This document shows, piece by piece, positions 5,269 to 5,802 of a stretch of 5,802 bases of DNA. This stretch comes from Myroides sp. (GTDB taxonomy: Bacteria; Bacteroidota; Bacteroidia; Flavobacteriales; Flavobacteriaceae). Location: NCBI GenBank assembly GCA_018384465.1, contig JAHAYQ010000325.1, forward strand, positions 1 through 5,802, in the 5' to 3' direction. Position 1 is the stretch's first letter. Each line of letters starts with the position of its first letter. The translations under genes and the position numbers were made by a program. Below the pieces are notes generated by a model. That model saw nothing but the letters and a program-made list of their open reading frames with translations. It did no database searches and was not told the origin of the DNA.

Positions 5269-5802
5269 ATGCAACTGTACAACACCTTAAGCGCCGAAGA
5301 GCGCGCGCAATTAATTGAAGAAGCAGGACAAAAACGCATTACACTTTCTTTTTATCAATACGCTCGTATTGAAGATCCTCAACAGTTTAGAAACGATTTA
5401 TTTTTAGCTTGGTCTAAATTAGATGCTTTGGGCAGAACGTATGTAGCACACGAAGGTATTAATGCGCAAATGAGTGTGCCTGCCGAAAATTTTGAAGCTT
5501 TTCGCGATACCTTAGAAGCCTACGATTTTATGAAAGGCATCCGTTTAAATGTGGCTGTAGAACAAGATGATTTATCATTTTTAAAATTAACGGTAAAAGT
5601 GCGTAAAAAAATTGTTGCAGACGGTTTAAATGATGAAACTTTTGATGTTACTAATAAAGGGATCCATTTAAAAGCTGAAGAATTCAACCAAATGTTGGAA
5701 GATCCCGATACTATAGTGGTAGATTTTCGCAATCACTACGAATCTGAAATCGGTCATTTTGAAGGAGCTATAACGCCCGATGTTGATACGTTTAGAGAAT
5801 CG
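5269..5802 (+). CDS. trhO: tRNA uridine(34) hydroxylase (rhodanese-family, YceA type), 3'-truncated by the window
   Basis: The frame is open from ATG 5269-5271 to the window end, giving the first 178 residues of a protein usually 320-350 long. TrhO uses O2 to hydroxylate C5 of uridine 34 in certain tRNAs, the first step toward cmo5U- or mo5U-type wobble modification. Recognisable blocks, matching E. coli TrhO/YceA in order, are ITLSFYQYARIEDP, GRTYVAHEGINAQMSVP, FRDTL, LKLTVKVRKKIVADG, and the start of the rhodanese domain, EDPDTIVVDFRNHYESEIGHFEGA. The catalytic Cys loop of the rhodanese domain lies beyond the window, so activity cannot be confirmed here. The start fits the family N-terminus (short MQLYNTLSAEE lead before the acylphosphatase-like domain). 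It has its own promoter at 5178-5209 and no Shine-Dalgarno. Confidence 0.95.
   Translation, partial: MQLYNTLSAEERAQLIEEAGQKRITLSFYQYARIEDPQQFRNDLFLAWSKLDALGRTYVAHEGINAQMSVPAENFEAFRDTLEAYDFMKGIRLNVAVEQDDLSFLKLTVKVRKKIVADGLNDETFDVTNKGIHLKAEEFNQMLEDPDTIVVDFRNHYESEIGHFEGAITPDVDTFRES

Noticed and set aside
5520..5732. Open minus-strand frame in the window's end
   Set aside because: Antisense to trhO, whose translation matches its family block by block; the opposite frame shows nothing recognisable.

Overview
The window comes from a low-GC member of the Bacteroidota, most likely the family Flavobacteriaceae. The evidence is the AT-rich coding style, the lack of Shine-Dalgarno sequences before the genes, lipoprotein signal peptides of the MKKxxxLxxxLxxLxSCK type, and a good match to the Bacteroidota promoter form (TTTG, 20-nt gap, TAnnTTTG). 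RecA and the acyl-CoA carboxylase also look flavobacterial. The genus cannot be fixed from the sequence alone.

Layout. Bases 1-732 (+) are the 3' end of an acyl-CoA (propionyl-CoA type) carboxylase beta subunit. A 323-nt gap between convergent genes follows, with a Rho-independent terminator at each end (814-849 for the carboxylase, 1015-1046 for recA). Complete recA lies on the minus strand (1056-2063). A divergent intergenic region (2064-2193) separates it from a plus-strand run of four genes: two tandem paralogous L,D-transpeptidase (YkuD-type) lipoproteins (2194-3078 and 3141-4226), a small di-haem c-type cytochrome (4294-4722), and a small conserved-looking lipoprotein (4780-5160) whose signal peptide is encoded but whose start codon is missing. 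A terminator closes this run at 5211-5249. The window ends in the 5' part of trhO (5269 onward), the tRNA U34 hydroxylase of the rhodanese family. trhO reads off the window and has its own well-formed promoter at 5178-5209.

How the genes relate. recA, the carboxylase and trhO are independent housekeeping functions. The four genes between recA and trhO all encode exported proteins: two putative peptidoglycan cross-linking or modifying lipoproteins, a periplasmic electron carrier and a lipoprotein of unknown role. They share one strand, have short gaps and no recognisable terminator between them, so co-transcription is plausible. A shared function is not shown.

Points most worth a second look are the missing start codon of the small lipoprotein (explained exactly by loss of TG from a TAATG stop/start overlap), the trhO promoter whose start point falls inside the preceding terminator hairpin, the non-canonical SHSC catalytic motif of the duplicated L,D-transpeptidases, and a palindrome lying over the likely recA promoter. 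I see no mobile element, CRISPR array, RNA gene or clear new multi-gene system.
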